A DNA stretch of 48,104 nt from Flavobacteriaceae bacterium (GCA_026988355.1 JALSLK010000069.1:1-48104), one strand, 5' to 3'; positions 10,304 through 19,427 are shown, counted from the first letter of the stretch. The notes: generated by a model not told the origin, from the sequence alone. A program made the numbers and translations.

Positions 10304-11230
10304 ATGAAAGTAACAGTAGTAGGAGCAGGAGCAGTAGGTGCAAGTTGTGCAGAGTATATTGCCATTAGAAATTTTGCTTCGGAAGTAGTAATATTAGATA
10401 TTAAAGAAGGGTTTGCAGAAGGTAAAGCAATGGATTTAATGCAAACTGCATCCTTGCTTAAATTCGATACCAAAATTACTGGAGTAACAAACGATTATTC
10501 TAGAACAGCAAATAGCGATGTTTGTGTAATTACATCTGGAATTCCTCGTAAACCTGGAATGACAAGGGAAGAACTAATTGGTATCAATGCAGGAATTGTA
10601 AAAATGGTATCGGCAAGTGTTTTAAAACATTCGCCAAATGTCATTTTTATTATTGTTAGCAATCCGATGGATACTATGGCATACTTAGTACACAAAACAA
10701 CTGGTATTGCAAAAAATAGAATTATTGGAATGGGTGGCGCATTAGATTCTGCTCGTTTTAAATACCGTTTGGCAGAAGCATTAGAAGCTCCTATTTCGGA
10801 TATTGATGGAATGGTAATTGGTGGTCATAGCGATAAAGGAATGATTCCGTTAACACGTTTAGCAACAAGAAATAGTGTGCCTGTAACTGAATTTTTATCC
10901 GAAGAACGTTTAGAAAAAGTTGCGGCAGACACAAAGGTTGGCGGTGCTACATTAACTGGATTATTAGGTACATCTGCTTGGTATGCTCCTGGAGCTGCAG
11001 TTTCTGGAATGGTACATGCCATTGCTACTGATGCTCAAAAAATGTTTCCAGTTTCTACCTTATTAGATGGAGAATACGATTTGACAGATATTTCAATTGG
11101 TGTTCCTGTAATATTAGGTAAAAATGGTATTGAAAAAATAGTTACAATAAACCTAAACGATGCCGAAAAAACAAAAATGCAAGAAAGTGCTACAGCCGTT
11201 AAAAAAACGAATGGTCTATTAGAACTTTAG
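10304..11230 (+). CDS. mdh: Malate dehydrogenase
   Basis: The Rossmann motif VVGAGAVGAS (residues 4-13) and Asp at the end of the second strand (VVILDIKEG) show NAD binding. The substrate arginines lie in IPRKPGMTREEL (about 80-91) and the NPMDTM motif follows at about 119-124. The catalytic His is in GGHSDKGMIP near residue 174. These are features of the LDH-like (type III) malate dehydrogenases, not of the E. coli type; Arg in RKPGMTRE at the discriminating loop argues for malate over lactate. It oxidises malate to oxaloacetate in the TCA cycle. A strong hairpin terminator follows. Confidence 0.95.
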   Translation: MKVTVVGAGAVGASCAEYIAIRNFASEVVILDIKEGFAEGKAMDLMQTASLLKFDTKITGVTNDYSRTANSDVCVITSGIPRKPGMTREELIGINAGIVKMVSASVLKHSPNVIFIIVSNPMDTMAYLVHKTTGIAKNRIIGMGGALDSARFKYRLAEALEAPISDIDGMVIGGHSDKGMIPLTRLATRNSVPVTEFLSEERLEKVAADTKVGGATLTGLLGTSAWYAPGAAVSGMVHAIATDAQKMFPVSTLLDGEYDLTDISIGVPVILGKNGIEKIVTINLNDAEKTKMQESATAVKKTNGLLEL

Positions 11231-11247
11231 TATGCAATAATACGATT

Positions 11248-11278
11248 AGGTGGTAGATTAAATTTGCCACCTTTTTTA
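11248..11278 (+). terminator. Rho-independent terminator of mdh
   Basis: AGGTGG (11248-11253) pairs with CCACCT (11267-11272), loop of 13 bases, followed directly by a run of T residues. It lies 18 bases after the mdh stop codon. Confidence 0.8.
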
Positions 11279-11287
11279 GGTAGCAAT

Positions 11288-11310
11288 TATACCAATTCAA
11301 TTTCAAAATC
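11288..11310. repeat. Solo end of the ATACCAA inverted-repeat element
   Basis: The stretch TATACCAATTCAATTTCAAA (11288-11307) closely matches the terminal inverted repeat of the element at 12479-12642, but no partner end is seen before the next gene. It may be a relic of a deleted copy. Confidence 0.5.
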
Positions 11311-11383
11311 TACAACCACCTCCTTCCTTTACAATAGCACCTCCGTTTGAGTAGTGTCCATTATTGTGTGTGTCATTTTATTA

Positions 11384-12388
11384 TCATTTTTTTTCATAAG
11401 CTTCTCTAAGTTTTTCTTTTAATTCATTGGCTTCTAGCCTAGCATTTTCGAATTTAACAATAGCATCTTCGGTAATCAAATCAACCGTGTTTTTATTAGA
11501 ATCTAACCAAAGATAGGGTGTATTATCTTTATAATAATATGAATTCGTCTCTGTTAAGCTTACCAATTTGTGGTTATATTTACCGTTTTCAAGACGGGAA
11601 AAATTATGTTTTTGATCATAGACTAGAAATAATTCATTGTTTTTTATACAATATAGTGTTTCTCTCTTGTATGATTCTCCTATTATTTCTAGTTCTATTA
11701 GTTGTAAATTACCTTTTTTATTATAATAACCTACTGCCGAACCTCCTTCTACAGACATATTTTCAACAGGAATAAGTATTTTATCCGTAATAGATGTTGA
11801 AGTGTATATATTTTTAGGATATACTTCTTTTTGATTTATATATATGGCAACTCCATGAGCGTCATAACCACTAGACCTTACACCATTACCTGATTCTTGC
11901 ATAATCTTAAACTCACGTCCATGATACGTCCTTGCTCCTTCATCAACTATTGATTCTTTAATTATAATTTCATCTATAATTATCATATTTATTTTACCGT
12001 TTATCATTCCATGAGTTCCTAAATCATATCTATATTCAGAAGCTATATGCATTGGCTTTAACTCTCCTGAAGGCTCTTGAATTAATGTGTAATTTAAAGT
12101 TTGATGATACGATTTTCGATTGTTTTTCATTACTCTAGGGAGAGAATTTTGGGTAAGTTTAGTATCAATATTATAAAAAAAGAGGGTAGAATTATTGTGA
12201 GCTTGGATTTTATTCATCAATAAAGAATAGTAATCTTTAGATGGCATATCAACATCTCCTAAAGAGATGTTATTATTGTCTAGAATTGTAATTATACTTT
12301 TGTGAACAGGCACATTTTGACTATATATCATATTTGTGGTCAGGAAAATAATTCCAAGATTAAGTATTAATAATTTTATTGTTTTCAT
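11384..12388 (-). CDS. Secreted protein of unknown function
   Basis: I choose the ATG at 12388 because it starts a compact signal peptide (MKTIKLLILNLGIIFLT, cleavage after YSQ); the ATG at 12400 would add only four residues. The mature part of about 310 residues has no motif I recognise. It is mostly predicted strand up to about residue 290, with GREFKIMQESGNGVRSSGYD near residue 160, and ends in a charged helix rich in Glu and Lys (about 300-334). There is no T9SS sorting domain and no lipobox, so a periplasmic or outer-membrane-associated location is likely. It is flanked on both sides by copies of a short mobile-type repeat. Confidence 0.65.
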   Translation of the reverse strand: MKTIKLLILNLGIIFLTTNMIYSQNVPVHKSIITILDNNNISLGDVDMPSKDYYSLLMNKIQAHNNSTLFFYNIDTKLTQNSLPRVMKNNRKSYHQTLNYTLIQEPSGELKPMHIASEYRYDLGTHGMINGKINMIIIDEIIIKESIVDEGARTYHGREFKIMQESGNGVRSSGYDAHGVAIYINQKEVYPKNIYTSTSITDKILIPVENMSVEGGSAVGYYNKKGNLQLIELEIIGESYKRETLYCIKNNELFLVYDQKHNFSRLENGKYNHKLVSLTETNSYYYKDNTPYLWLDSNKNTVDLITEDAIVKFENARLEANELKEKLREAYEKK

Positions 12389-12478
12389 ATTTTGATACAT
12401 TCTATTTCTAAAAAAATCTCATTAAAACAAAGTGCTATTTTCAAAAAATCAACCATTGCTTGTTAGTAACCATCTATT

Positions 12479-12642
12479 TATACCAACTCAACATCAAAAT
12501 ACGCTATAAATTATTTATCTTTTCACGGTTTTACTGCACTTTAAATTTAAACCATAGCTATGCTATGCTTGAAATTTTAAGATTGTAAAACATAAAAATA
12601 TTTTAAATCTATTTAGCGCATTTCAAAATTGAATTGGTATTA
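12479..12642. mobile_element. MITE-like element, full-length copy
   Basis: About 164 bp with imperfect terminal inverted repeats: ATACCAACTCAA... at the left and its inverse ...TTGAATTGGTAT at the right; 21 of the outer 27 positions match. The inside is also an inverted repeat centred on CATAGCTATG near 12560 with arms containing GGTTTTACTGCA and GATTGTAAAAC, so the whole element can fold into one long hairpin. It has no coding capacity. Related copies lie at 14484-14555 and 42579-42695, and a single end at 11288. Confidence 0.75.
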
Positions 12643-12677
12643 ATAGATTTTTTGCTTTGTTTCTATAATTTTATAGA

Positions 12678-12702
12678 GCTAATTTTCCTTTAAAAAATTA
12701 GC
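12678..12702 (-). terminator. Hairpin downstream of the T9SS protein gene
   Basis: GCTAATTTT (12678-12686) pairs perfectly with AAAATTAGC (12694-12702) around a 7-base loop, 53 bases past the stop codon of the minus-strand gene. No uninterrupted U tract follows on that strand, so termination is uncertain. A second palindrome, TCTATAATTTTATAGA, adjoins it at 12662-12677. Confidence 0.35.
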
Positions 12703-12754
12703 AAAGCGTCTCGTCTTTGAATAGCCATATTGCGTTTATTTTTATTCGTCCTAA

Positions 12755-14272
12755 TTATTCTTTAATTATTTTTTTTAATATCTGTTTATTTTCAGTTGAA
12801 ATTCGCACAAAGTAAATTCCTTTTTTTAAATGCTTTATACCGATACTTGTATTATTGGAATTTCTGATTTTAAAGTTACTAACAATCTGTCCAATTCCAT
12901 TATAAATTATTATATTTTTAATGTTGTTTTTGCTTTTTATTTTAAAGAAATCATTTGCAGGATTTGGGTATAAGGTTACATTAGTTAATAGTTCTTCGTT
13001 AACAGATAATGAATTCGGTAAAGATGCGAAAAAACTATATGCAATATTACCATCATTTGCTCCTGTACCAAAGTCTGAATGAAAACATATTTTATCTCCA
13101 TTAGGAGAAGCAACTGCCATTGGAGATTGGTCGTAACTAATATCACTACTAAAATGATGTCCAAAATGCTCTACTATTCCAGAATTATCTAATTTTACAG
13201 CAATTAGTTGTTTTGATGACGGATTAGCTGATGTAGCTTGTGTGATATATGCCCAACCTGGTCGGTTTATGTTTCTACAAGAAATATGACCAGACGCTGT
13301 GATTTCAGATGAATTATTAACTTGTGTTTCTCCTGTTCCGTTTAATTTTTGCATAAAAACACCTGCTTGTCCTGCGGTAAATTGCACCAAAACTTCATCA
13401 CCATCGACTGCGTAACCAAGGTCTCCATGATTTCCATAAGGAGCAATACGATTTTGATATTGCATATTGGCTCTATCATAAACTTCTACTCCATAATGAT
13501 CATTACCGTTTTGATCTACATAAAAACCAACAGTGTTTCCAAATGTATTTGAATACATAACAACGACATAATCTCCAGATTGCGATACAGAAACCCAATC
13601 AATATATTGTGGTGCGTAATCGGGACCGTTTCCCCAACCATTTACAAAAGTTGTTGTAGATACTATTTGGTTACCCTGTAAATCAAAAACAATAACATCT
13701 AAATCGTTGTTTGCTTTTTTACCAACTAAGGCAACATAATGGTCGTTTTTATCTATATTTGCTTCTCCTGGCCCTAATTTTACAAGTTCGTAACCAGGAA
13801 TATTTGCAACTGTTTGTGTTGTATTGGTTGATACGATATATTTTTTAATATCTCCATTTTCTCTAAAACTCCAAATTACATCGGCATCTGTATTGGACCA
13901 ATAACTTGGATACATACTTGATAAAGTTCGTTCTTCTTGGTACGTTGTTGCATTATATACTTTCCATGAAGAAATTTTATATTTTGTTTGATTGGCATTC
14001 CAAACTTGTGTTTTAGCATATTCGTGAGTTGGATACCAAACTTGTGGATCTCCATTACCATCATTATAATGAACGGCTTCGGTAACTCTTGTTATTTCTA
14101 TAGATGAAGGAACAGAATTATCTGTTATAGTTTGCCCATAATTTGGTATTGCTGGTGTGTTTGGTGGTACTATACTTTGGTATTGTATGTTATCTGGATA
14201 TTGTTGAGATTTTACGGATTGCAAAAAAAATATTACTGTTAAAATACTTAGTGTTATTTTTATTTTTTTCAT
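12755..14272 (-). CDS. T9SS-secreted beta-propeller-like protein
   Basis: A signal peptide (about residues 1-22, ending VKSQ) leads into a region of roughly 400 residues with WD40/PD40-like blade motifs such as VASPNGDKICFHSDFG (about 388-403) and WAYITQATS, pointing to a TolB-type beta-propeller. The last 75 residues form a type A T9SS C-terminal sorting domain: LYPNPANDFFKI near residue 433, then IYNGIGQIV and KKGIYFVRIS. The protein should therefore cross the outer membrane and be attached to the surface or released. The PD40-like folds occur in peptidases and sugar lyases as well as in binding proteins; no catalytic residues are identifiable here. It is a single-gene unit flanked by repeat elements. 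Confidence 0.85.
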   Translation of the reverse strand: MKKIKITLSILTVIFFLQSVKSQQYPDNIQYQSIVPPNTPAIPNYGQTITDNSVPSSIEITRVTEAVHYNDGNGDPQVWYPTHEYAKTQVWNANQTKYKISSWKVYNATTYQEERTLSSMYPSYWSNTDADVIWSFRENGDIKKYIVSTNTTQTVANIPGYELVKLGPGEANIDKNDHYVALVGKKANNDLDVIVFDLQGNQIVSTTTFVNGWGNGPDYAPQYIDWVSVSQSGDYVVVMYSNTFGNTVGFYVDQNGNDHYGVEVYDRANMQYQNRIAPYGNHGDLGYAVDGDEVLVQFTAGQAGVFMQKLNGTGETQVNNSSEITASGHISCRNINRPGWAYITQATSANPSSKQLIAVKLDNSGIVEHFGHHFSSDISYDQSPMAVASPNGDKICFHSDFGTGANDGNIAYSFFASLPNSLSVNEELLTNVTLYPNPANDFFKIKSKNNIKNIIIYNGIGQIVSNFKIRNSNNTSIGIKHLKKGIYFVRISTENKQILKKIIKE

Positions 14273-14413
14273 TATTATAGTTAATTTATTGTTGTTAGTT
14301 ACTATTTATTTTTTCGTTAAATTTATCGGAAAATCTAAGATTTTGTTATAATCATGGCAGCAACGGTATATCTAATACATACTTCATTTAATATCGAGAC
14401 ATCTATTGCATAA

Positions 14414-14421
14414 CAAATATA
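14414..14421 (-). promoter_or_regulatory. Candidate -7 box of the T9SS protein gene
   Basis: On the minus strand this reads TATATTTG, an exact TAnnTTTG. A TTTTG lies 16 bases upstream as a possible -33 element. It would give a leader of about 135 nt for the gene starting at 14272. Confidence 0.4.
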
Positions 14422-14446
14422 CAAAAAAGCAATAAACCAAAATAAT

Positions 14447-14474
14447 ACGAATTTAAAATTTCTGCTAAATTCGT
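14447..14474 (-). terminator. Hairpin at the end of the polysaccharide locus
   Basis: ACGAATTTA (14447-14455) pairs perfectly with TAAATTCGT (14466-14474) around a 10-base loop. On the minus strand it lies about 100 bases after the last gene of the locus and is followed by T-rich sequence, so it may terminate the long minus-strand transcript. Confidence 0.4.
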
Positions 14475-14483
14475 GATAGAGTT

Positions 14484-14555
14484 TATACCAACTCAACGTC
14501 AAAATACGCTATAAATTATTTTGATTTGGCGCATCTTGAAATCAAATTGGTATTA
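14484..14555. mobile_element. MITE-like element, internally deleted copy
   Basis: 72 bp running from TATACCAACTCAACGTCAAA to ...ATCAAATTGGTATTA. Its left 36 bases are almost identical to the left end of the copy at 12479, and its right end is an inverse copy, but the central hairpin of the longer element is missing. It lies between the hairpin at 14447 and the last polysaccharide gene. Confidence 0.7.
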
Positions 14556-14572
14556 AACAAAATTTTTTGGTT

Positions 14573-15661
14573 TCATATAATTGATTTATTCTCGATATTT
14601 TTTTTATTAAAAATGGCAAAAGGAAACTTATTTTCTCTTATAACTTCCATTTTAAAACCTGTATACGCATTTATTTTTTGTAAATCGTCTAACTTAAATT
14701 TTGCTTGACTTGCATAAGGTGCTATTTTTAGTTTTTGTAAGTGTCTTGCTATATATTCTTGCTCTGTTTGTCCTGGTGTTGGTATAAAAAATACTTTTTT
14801 CTGTAATACTGCTAAATCCATTACTGTTGAATATCCAGAACGTGAAACTACAAAATCGCTTTGTTTTATTGCTTTTTCTAATTCTTTTTGTGTTAAAAAA
14901 TTTATATAAGTGGTATTTTTTGTATTGGCTATGGTTTGTTTTTCGGATACTATTCCTCTTACAAAAAGTACTTTTTCGGAATAGTTTGTAAACTCTTTTA
15001 TTATTATTTTTTCTAAAATACTTCGTTGTGGTTCTGCTCCTGATAATAATACTAAAACACTGTATTTTTTTATTTCTTCTTTTTTTTCGTTTTTAAATCT
15101 ACTTAATATACCTATATATCTTGCTTTTAATTTTAGTTTGTTATTCTCCGATAATTTTCCTGCTAATCTTGGTTTCTTCGCATAATCTGGTATCCAAATT
15201 TCATCAAAATTTTTCATTATTTTTTGATGTAATTTTGTTGTTATTCTTGTTGTTACTCCAGATGTTACTTGTACTTGGTGTGTTATATAAATAGATGGCA
15301 CTTGTGTACTATATATTCCAAACCGATTGTCGGATATTATTCCTTTAAGATGTTCTTTTTTTACAATTTCTTGGAGTTGTTTTTGCTCTTTTTTTATTGC
15401 TGCTAGTATTTTTGGTGTTTGTATTGCTAATTTTATTTTTAAGTAATTTCCTTTTTTTGCATATTGTATATTATATGCTGGTAATTGGTATGTTTTTAGT
15501 TTTGGAAATTCTTGCTGTAATAGTATAAGCGCATCGCCATCGCTTGCTATTATTGGTTGATACTCTTCTTTTAGCAGCGCTTGTATTATTGGTATACATC
15601 TTGTTGCATGTCCAATTCCCCAATTTAGTGGCGCTACTAAAATTTTATTTTTGGGAGTCAT
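14573..15661 (-). CDS. Glycosyltransferase, UDP-glycosyltransferase/MurG-like
   Basis: The protein starts with ILVAPLNWGIGHATRCIPI (residues 8-26), whose Gly-rich GIGHATR loop is the mark of the MurG-like GT-B family (Pfam Glyco_trans_1_3 type). The C-terminal half contains LVLLSGAEPQRSILEKII (about 205-222) and SRSGYSTVMDLAVLQKKVFFIPTPGQTEQEYIA (about 275-307), the donor-binding region with the Gln/Glu pair typical of UDP-sugar users. The residue string here is split over several conserved blocks. The acceptor is unknown. It is the last gene of the minus-strand locus, 37 bases after purD. Confidence 0.85.
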   Translation of the reverse strand: MTPKNKILVAPLNWGIGHATRCIPIIQALLKEEYQPIIASDGDALILLQQEFPKLKTYQLPAYNIQYAKKGNYLKIKLAIQTPKILAAIKKEQKQLQEIVKKEHLKGIISDNRFGIYSTQVPSIYITHQVQVTSGVTTRITTKLHQKIMKNFDEIWIPDYAKKPRLAGKLSENNKLKLKARYIGILSRFKNEKKEEIKKYSVLVLLSGAEPQRSILEKIIIKEFTNYSEKVLFVRGIVSEKQTIANTKNTTYINFLTQKELEKAIKQSDFVVSRSGYSTVMDLAVLQKKVFFIPTPGQTEQEYIARHLQKLKIAPYASQAKFKLDDLQKINAYTGFKMEVIRENKFPFAIFNKKNIENKSII

Positions 15662-15698
15662 TACGTCTTCTAACTATTTGACTTTGTTTATTCCAAAA

Positions 15699-16991
15699 TT
15701 AGGCTTTTAAATCGAATCCTATATCTTTACGATAATTCATTTTATCAAATTTAATTTTGGCTATATTTTGGTATGATTTTTCTAATGCTTCTGTAAAATC
15801 TTTTCCATACGAAGTTATGGCTAGTACTCGACCGCCATTTGTTACTATTTTGTCTTGTACTTTTTTTGTTCCTGCATGAAATACAATAGAATCTGTCACG
15901 TCATTTATTCCTGTAATTTCTTTTTCTTTTTCGTACATTTCTGGATATCCTCCTGACACTAGCATTACTGTTGTTGTTGTTCTTTTATCAATTTCTAAGT
16001 CGAATTGATCTAATTTTTCTTCAGCCACAGCTTTAAAAAGTGCTACTAAATCGGATTGTATTCTTGGTATGACTACTTCTGTTTCTGGATCGCCCATACG
16101 CACATTATACTCTATTACCAATGGCTCTTTATTTACTTTTATTAATCCAATAAATACGAATCCTTTATATGGTATATTATCTTTTTGAAATCCTTTTATC
16201 GTTGGTTTTATTATACGTTCTTCTACTTTTTTAAGAAATTTTTTATCTGTAAATGGCACTGGAGATATTGCTCCCATTCCTCCTGTATTTAATCCTTTAT
16301 CTCCTTCTCCTATTCGCTTGTAATCTTTTGCATAAGGTAGAATTTTATAATTTTTACCATCTGTTAATACAAAACAACTGAGTTCTGTTCCGTCTAAAAA
16401 TTCTTCGATTATTACTTTGTTACTTGCTACTCCAAATTTATTATTTGTGAGCATTTCATTTAGTTCGTTTTTTGCTTCTTGTAAATTGTTTATTATTAGC
16501 ACGCCTTTTCCTGCTGCAAGTCCATCTGCCTTAAGCACATAAGGTGGCTTTAGATTTTCTAAAAAATCGCAACCTTCTTGTACATTTTCTTTTGTGAAAC
16601 TTTTGTATTTTGCTGTTGGTATATGATGTCGATACATAAACTCTTTTGCAAATTCTTTAGATCCTTCTAGTGTTGCTGCTTGTTTTTGTGGTCCTATTAC
16701 TGCAATGTGTTTTAATTGTATATCGTTTAAGAAAAAATCGTGTATTCCGTTTACCAATGGGTTTTCTGGCCCTACAATTACCATTTCTATTTGGTTTTCT
16801 AATACCGTTTTTTTTATGGCTTTAAAATCGGTTACCGTTATTGGCAGGTTTGTTCCTATCTCAGATGTTCCTGCATTTCCTGGCGCTATAAAAAGTTGTT
16901 GTAATTGCTCACTCTGTTTTAATTTATATGCTATTGCATGTTCTCTTCCTCCCGAACCTAATAGCAGTATATTAATATGCTTTTTCTTCAC
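15699..16991 (-). CDS. purD: Phosphoribosylamine-glycine ligase
   Basis: The N-terminus LLLGSGGREHAIAYKL (residues 9-24) is the GARS signature. The ATP-grasp core follows with KADGLAAGKGVLI (about 153-165), EEFLDGTELSCF, and EYNVRMGDPETEVV (about 293-306), where Glu and Asn bind the metal. The 430-residue length is standard. The enzyme joins phosphoribosylamine and glycine in purine synthesis. Its first 20 bases overlap the end of the upstream sugar-transferase gene, so this housekeeping gene is transcribed, and probably translated, as part of the polysaccharide operon. Confidence 0.97.
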   Translation of the reverse strand: MKKKHINILLLGSGGREHAIAYKLKQSEQLQQLFIAPGNAGTSEIGTNLPITVTDFKAIKKTVLENQIEMVIVGPENPLVNGIHDFFLNDIQLKHIAVIGPQKQAATLEGSKEFAKEFMYRHHIPTAKYKSFTKENVQEGCDFLENLKPPYVLKADGLAAGKGVLIINNLQEAKNELNEMLTNNKFGVASNKVIIEEFLDGTELSCFVLTDGKNYKILPYAKDYKRIGEGDKGLNTGGMGAISPVPFTDKKFLKKVEERIIKPTIKGFQKDNIPYKGFVFIGLIKVNKEPLVIEYNVRMGDPETEVVIPRIQSDLVALFKAVAEEKLDQFDLEIDKRTTTTVMLVSGGYPEMYEKEKEITGINDVTDSIVFHAGTKKVQDKIVTNGGRVLAITSYGKDFTEALEKSYQNIAKIKFDKMNYRKDIGFDLKA

Positions 16992-18321
16992 CTTTAAATG
17001 CGTTTGTAATTGTTTTTAATATTATTTTCATATCTAGAAAAAACGACCAATTTTCAATATAAAATATATCGTATTTTACTCTATTTTTAATATCGCTATC
17101 TTTTTCTATTTCTCCTCTATATCCTTTCACTTGTGCTAATCCTGTAATTCCTGGTTTTACAAAATGTCGTACCATATATTTTTTTACAATTCTTTTAAAT
17201 ATTTCGGATTGACTTAACATGTGTGGTCTTGGTCCTACCACACTCATATCTCCTTTAAGTACGTTTATAAATTGTGGTAATTCGTCTACACTTGATTTTC
17301 TTAAAAACGCGCCTATTTTTGTTACTCTAAGATCTCCTTTTGTTGCTTGTATTTCGTGTGCTAATTTATTTACTCCCATCGATCTAAACTTATAACACAC
17401 AAATGGTTTTCCTTTTACTCCTTCTCGTATTTGTTTGAAAAAAACGGGTCCTTTTGATTCTTTTTTTATTAAAAAATACAAAAGTGGTACTAACCACGAT
17501 AATAAAAAAAGAATTACGAACAAAGAGAATATAATATCAAATATTCGCTTTCCTGTTTTTATTAAGGTATTATCAAACGCTAACTTACGCACCGATAATA
17601 CTGGTACATATCCATAATAATCTAATCTCATTTTTGAAAATAATTCTGACGAATCTGGTATCAGCTTTAATACTTTTACGTTATCATCGGCAAAATCCAT
17701 AAATTTAATAATTTCTTTTTGAGATAATGAAGATATGGAACAGTATATTTCGTCTACATTATTTTCTTTTATATACGCAAAACTATCTTCTATTTTTCCT
17801 AAATAATTTGGTTTGATTACTTCTTTGTTATCAAAATATCCTTTATAATGAAATCCAAAATCTTGGCGTTTCTTAAAAAACTCTACTAGCGGTCTTACAT
17901 CTTTATTTGATCCTACTACGATTACATTTCTAAAATTATATCCTTCTAATCTATATCTTCGCAATCCATAAAAATACAATGTTCTAAAAATAGTAATTGC
18001 TGTATAAATAGATATTAAAAATGCTATTTGTTGTCTTGCTTTTAAATCTTGATCAAAAAATGCATAGTAGGCAAAATAGGAAAGTGAAAATACAGAAAAT
18101 TGGAAAAATAATTGCGAAATTATTTTTGGAACTTTGGTATATCTATTAAAGCTATAAATTTTTGTAAAATATCCTATCAACAGCCAAAATACACTTGTAT
18201 ATACATATTGTGATAGATATATTGATTCTCCTTTATTGAAATAATATAGTCCTATATTTATAATAAATAAATGCATTATTATAGATATTGGAATTATTAA
18301 TATGGAGAATCTTCTATTCAA
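16972..18321 (-). CDS. Initiating polyprenyl-phosphate sugar-1-phosphate transferase (WcaJ/WbaP type)
   Basis: The N-terminal third has four membrane helices and a Rossmann-like CoA_binding_3 segment (VIVVGSNKDVRPLVEFF, about 144-161). The C-terminal catalytic PglC-like domain has the re-entrant helix start KRIFDIIFSL (about 263), YKFRSMG (about 309), the RKSSVDELPQFINVLKGDMS block and VGPRP (about 360). It transfers a sugar phosphate from a nucleotide sugar to undecaprenyl phosphate and so begins each repeat unit at the inner membrane. The start is TTG at 18321, read in TTGA so that it overlaps the TGA of the preceding gene; an ATG start would remove the first membrane helix. Confidence 0.92.
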   Translation of the reverse strand: MNRRFSILIIPISIIMHLFIINIGLYYFNKGESIYLSQYVYTSVFWLLIGYFTKIYSFNRYTKVPKIISQLFFQFSVFSLSYFAYYAFFDQDLKARQQIAFLISIYTAITIFRTLYFYGLRRYRLEGYNFRNVIVVGSNKDVRPLVEFFKKRQDFGFHYKGYFDNKEVIKPNYLGKIEDSFAYIKENNVDEIYCSISSLSQKEIIKFMDFADDNVKVLKLIPDSSELFSKMRLDYYGYVPVLSVRKLAFDNTLIKTGKRIFDIIFSLFVILFLLSWLVPLLYFLIKKESKGPVFFKQIREGVKGKPFVCYKFRSMGVNKLAHEIQATKGDLRVTKIGAFLRKSSVDELPQFINVLKGDMSVVGPRPHMLSQSEIFKRIVKKYMVRHFVKPGITGLAQVKGYRGEIEKDSDIKNRVKYDIFYIENWSFFLDMKIILKTITNAFKGEEKAY

Positions 18322-19427
18322 TTCTTAAATTTATTTACTTTTTTTTGTACAAACTCTTCAAACTCCTTTTCAAAACGTTCTTTACTAAATTTTTCTGCGT
18401 TTTTTCTAATTGCATTACTATTAAATACAATTTTTTCAAATTTTGTTACCGCTTCTATTATAGATTCTTCTGTTTGTTCTTTAAAAAACACTCCTGTTTT
18501 ATTTTCTAGTATTGTTTCTAAACTTCCTCCTTTTCCATAAGCTATCACTGGCGTCCCACATGCTTGTGCTTCTACCGAAATAATTCCGAAATCTTCTTCG
18601 GCTGCAAAGACAAATGCTTTGGTGTTTTGCATGTATTTTATTAAGTCTGACTTTGGTACAAATCCTTTCATTTCTACATTTTTCGTTGCTATTTTTTTTA
18701 TTTTATTGTAATCTGGTCCATCGCCAACCACTATTAATTTTTTGTTTGGCATTTTTGCAAATGCACTTACTATTAAATCTAACTTTTTATAAGAAACCAT
18801 TCTAGATGCTGTTAAATAATAGTCTTCTTTTTTTTCTTGTAATGTAAAACTTTTTACATCTACTGGTGGATAAATTACTGTTGCTTCTCTTCGGTATAAT
18901 TTTTTTATTCGTCTGGCTATATAGTTTGAGTTTGCCACAAAATAATCTACTCTATTGGAAGATATTACGTCCCATATTCTAATTTTATGCAATACTTTTT
19001 TTGCATACTTTGCTTTTAATCCCTTTTTTAAATTTGCTGCTTCTAAATATGGATGGTATAAATCCCATGCATATCGCATTGGCGAATGACAATAACAGAT
19101 ATGTAACTGATTTGCATTGGTTAATACTCCTTTTGCTATGGATGCTGATGACGATATTACTACTTCATAATCTTGTAAATCGAATTGCTCTATTGCATAA
19201 GGAAATAGTTGTAAAAATTTGCGATGATTTGATTTTGCTGTTGGTAGTTTTTGTATGAAACTTGTTTTTACTTTTGCTCCTTTTAGTATAAATTCTCTAT
19301 CTTCTTCTTTTAAAAAATCTACTAATGCATAATGCTCTAAGTCATTCCAAATATTTACAAATGAATGTATTACTTTTTCTGCTCCACCATTTACGTAATA
19401 CCAATCGTGTACCAATGCCTTTTTCAT
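18318..19427 (-). CDS. GT4-family glycosyltransferase
   Basis: The 369-residue GT-B enzyme begins with LVHDWYYVNGGAEKVIHSF (residues 5-23), the acceptor-side glycine-rich loop. Its C-terminal half contains YLTASRMVSYKKLDLIVSAF (about 205-224), the GDGPD loop, and the donor-binding EX7E motif EDFGIISVE followed by AQACGTPVIAYGKGG (about 298-313). It is of the WbaZ/mannosyltransferase-like type often found with WcaJ-like initiators, and should add one sugar to the lipid-linked repeat. Its ATG overlaps the stop of the polymerase gene as ATGA, and its own TGA overlaps the TTG of the next gene, so translation of the three is coupled. Confidence 0.92.
   Translation of the reverse strand: MKKALVHDWYYVNGGAEKVIHSFVNIWNDLEHYALVDFLKEEDREFILKGAKVKTSFIQKLPTAKSNHRKFLQLFPYAIEQFDLQDYEVVISSSASIAKGVLTNANQLHICYCHSPMRYAWDLYHPYLEAANLKKGLKAKYAKKVLHKIRIWDVISSNRVDYFVANSNYIARRIKKLYRREATVIYPPVDVKSFTLQEKKEDYYLTASRMVSYKKLDLIVSAFAKMPNKKLIVVGDGPDYNKIKKIATKNVEMKGFVPKSDLIKYMQNTKAFVFAAEEDFGIISVEAQACGTPVIAYGKGGSLETILENKTGVFFKEQTEESIIEAVTKFEKIVFNSNAIRKNAEKFSKERFEKEFEEFVQKKVNKFKN

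Noticed and set aside
14484..14555. Short palindromic repeat read as a CRISPR remnant
   Set aside because: There is no regular repeat-spacer series and no cas gene in the window; terminal inverted repeats explain it.
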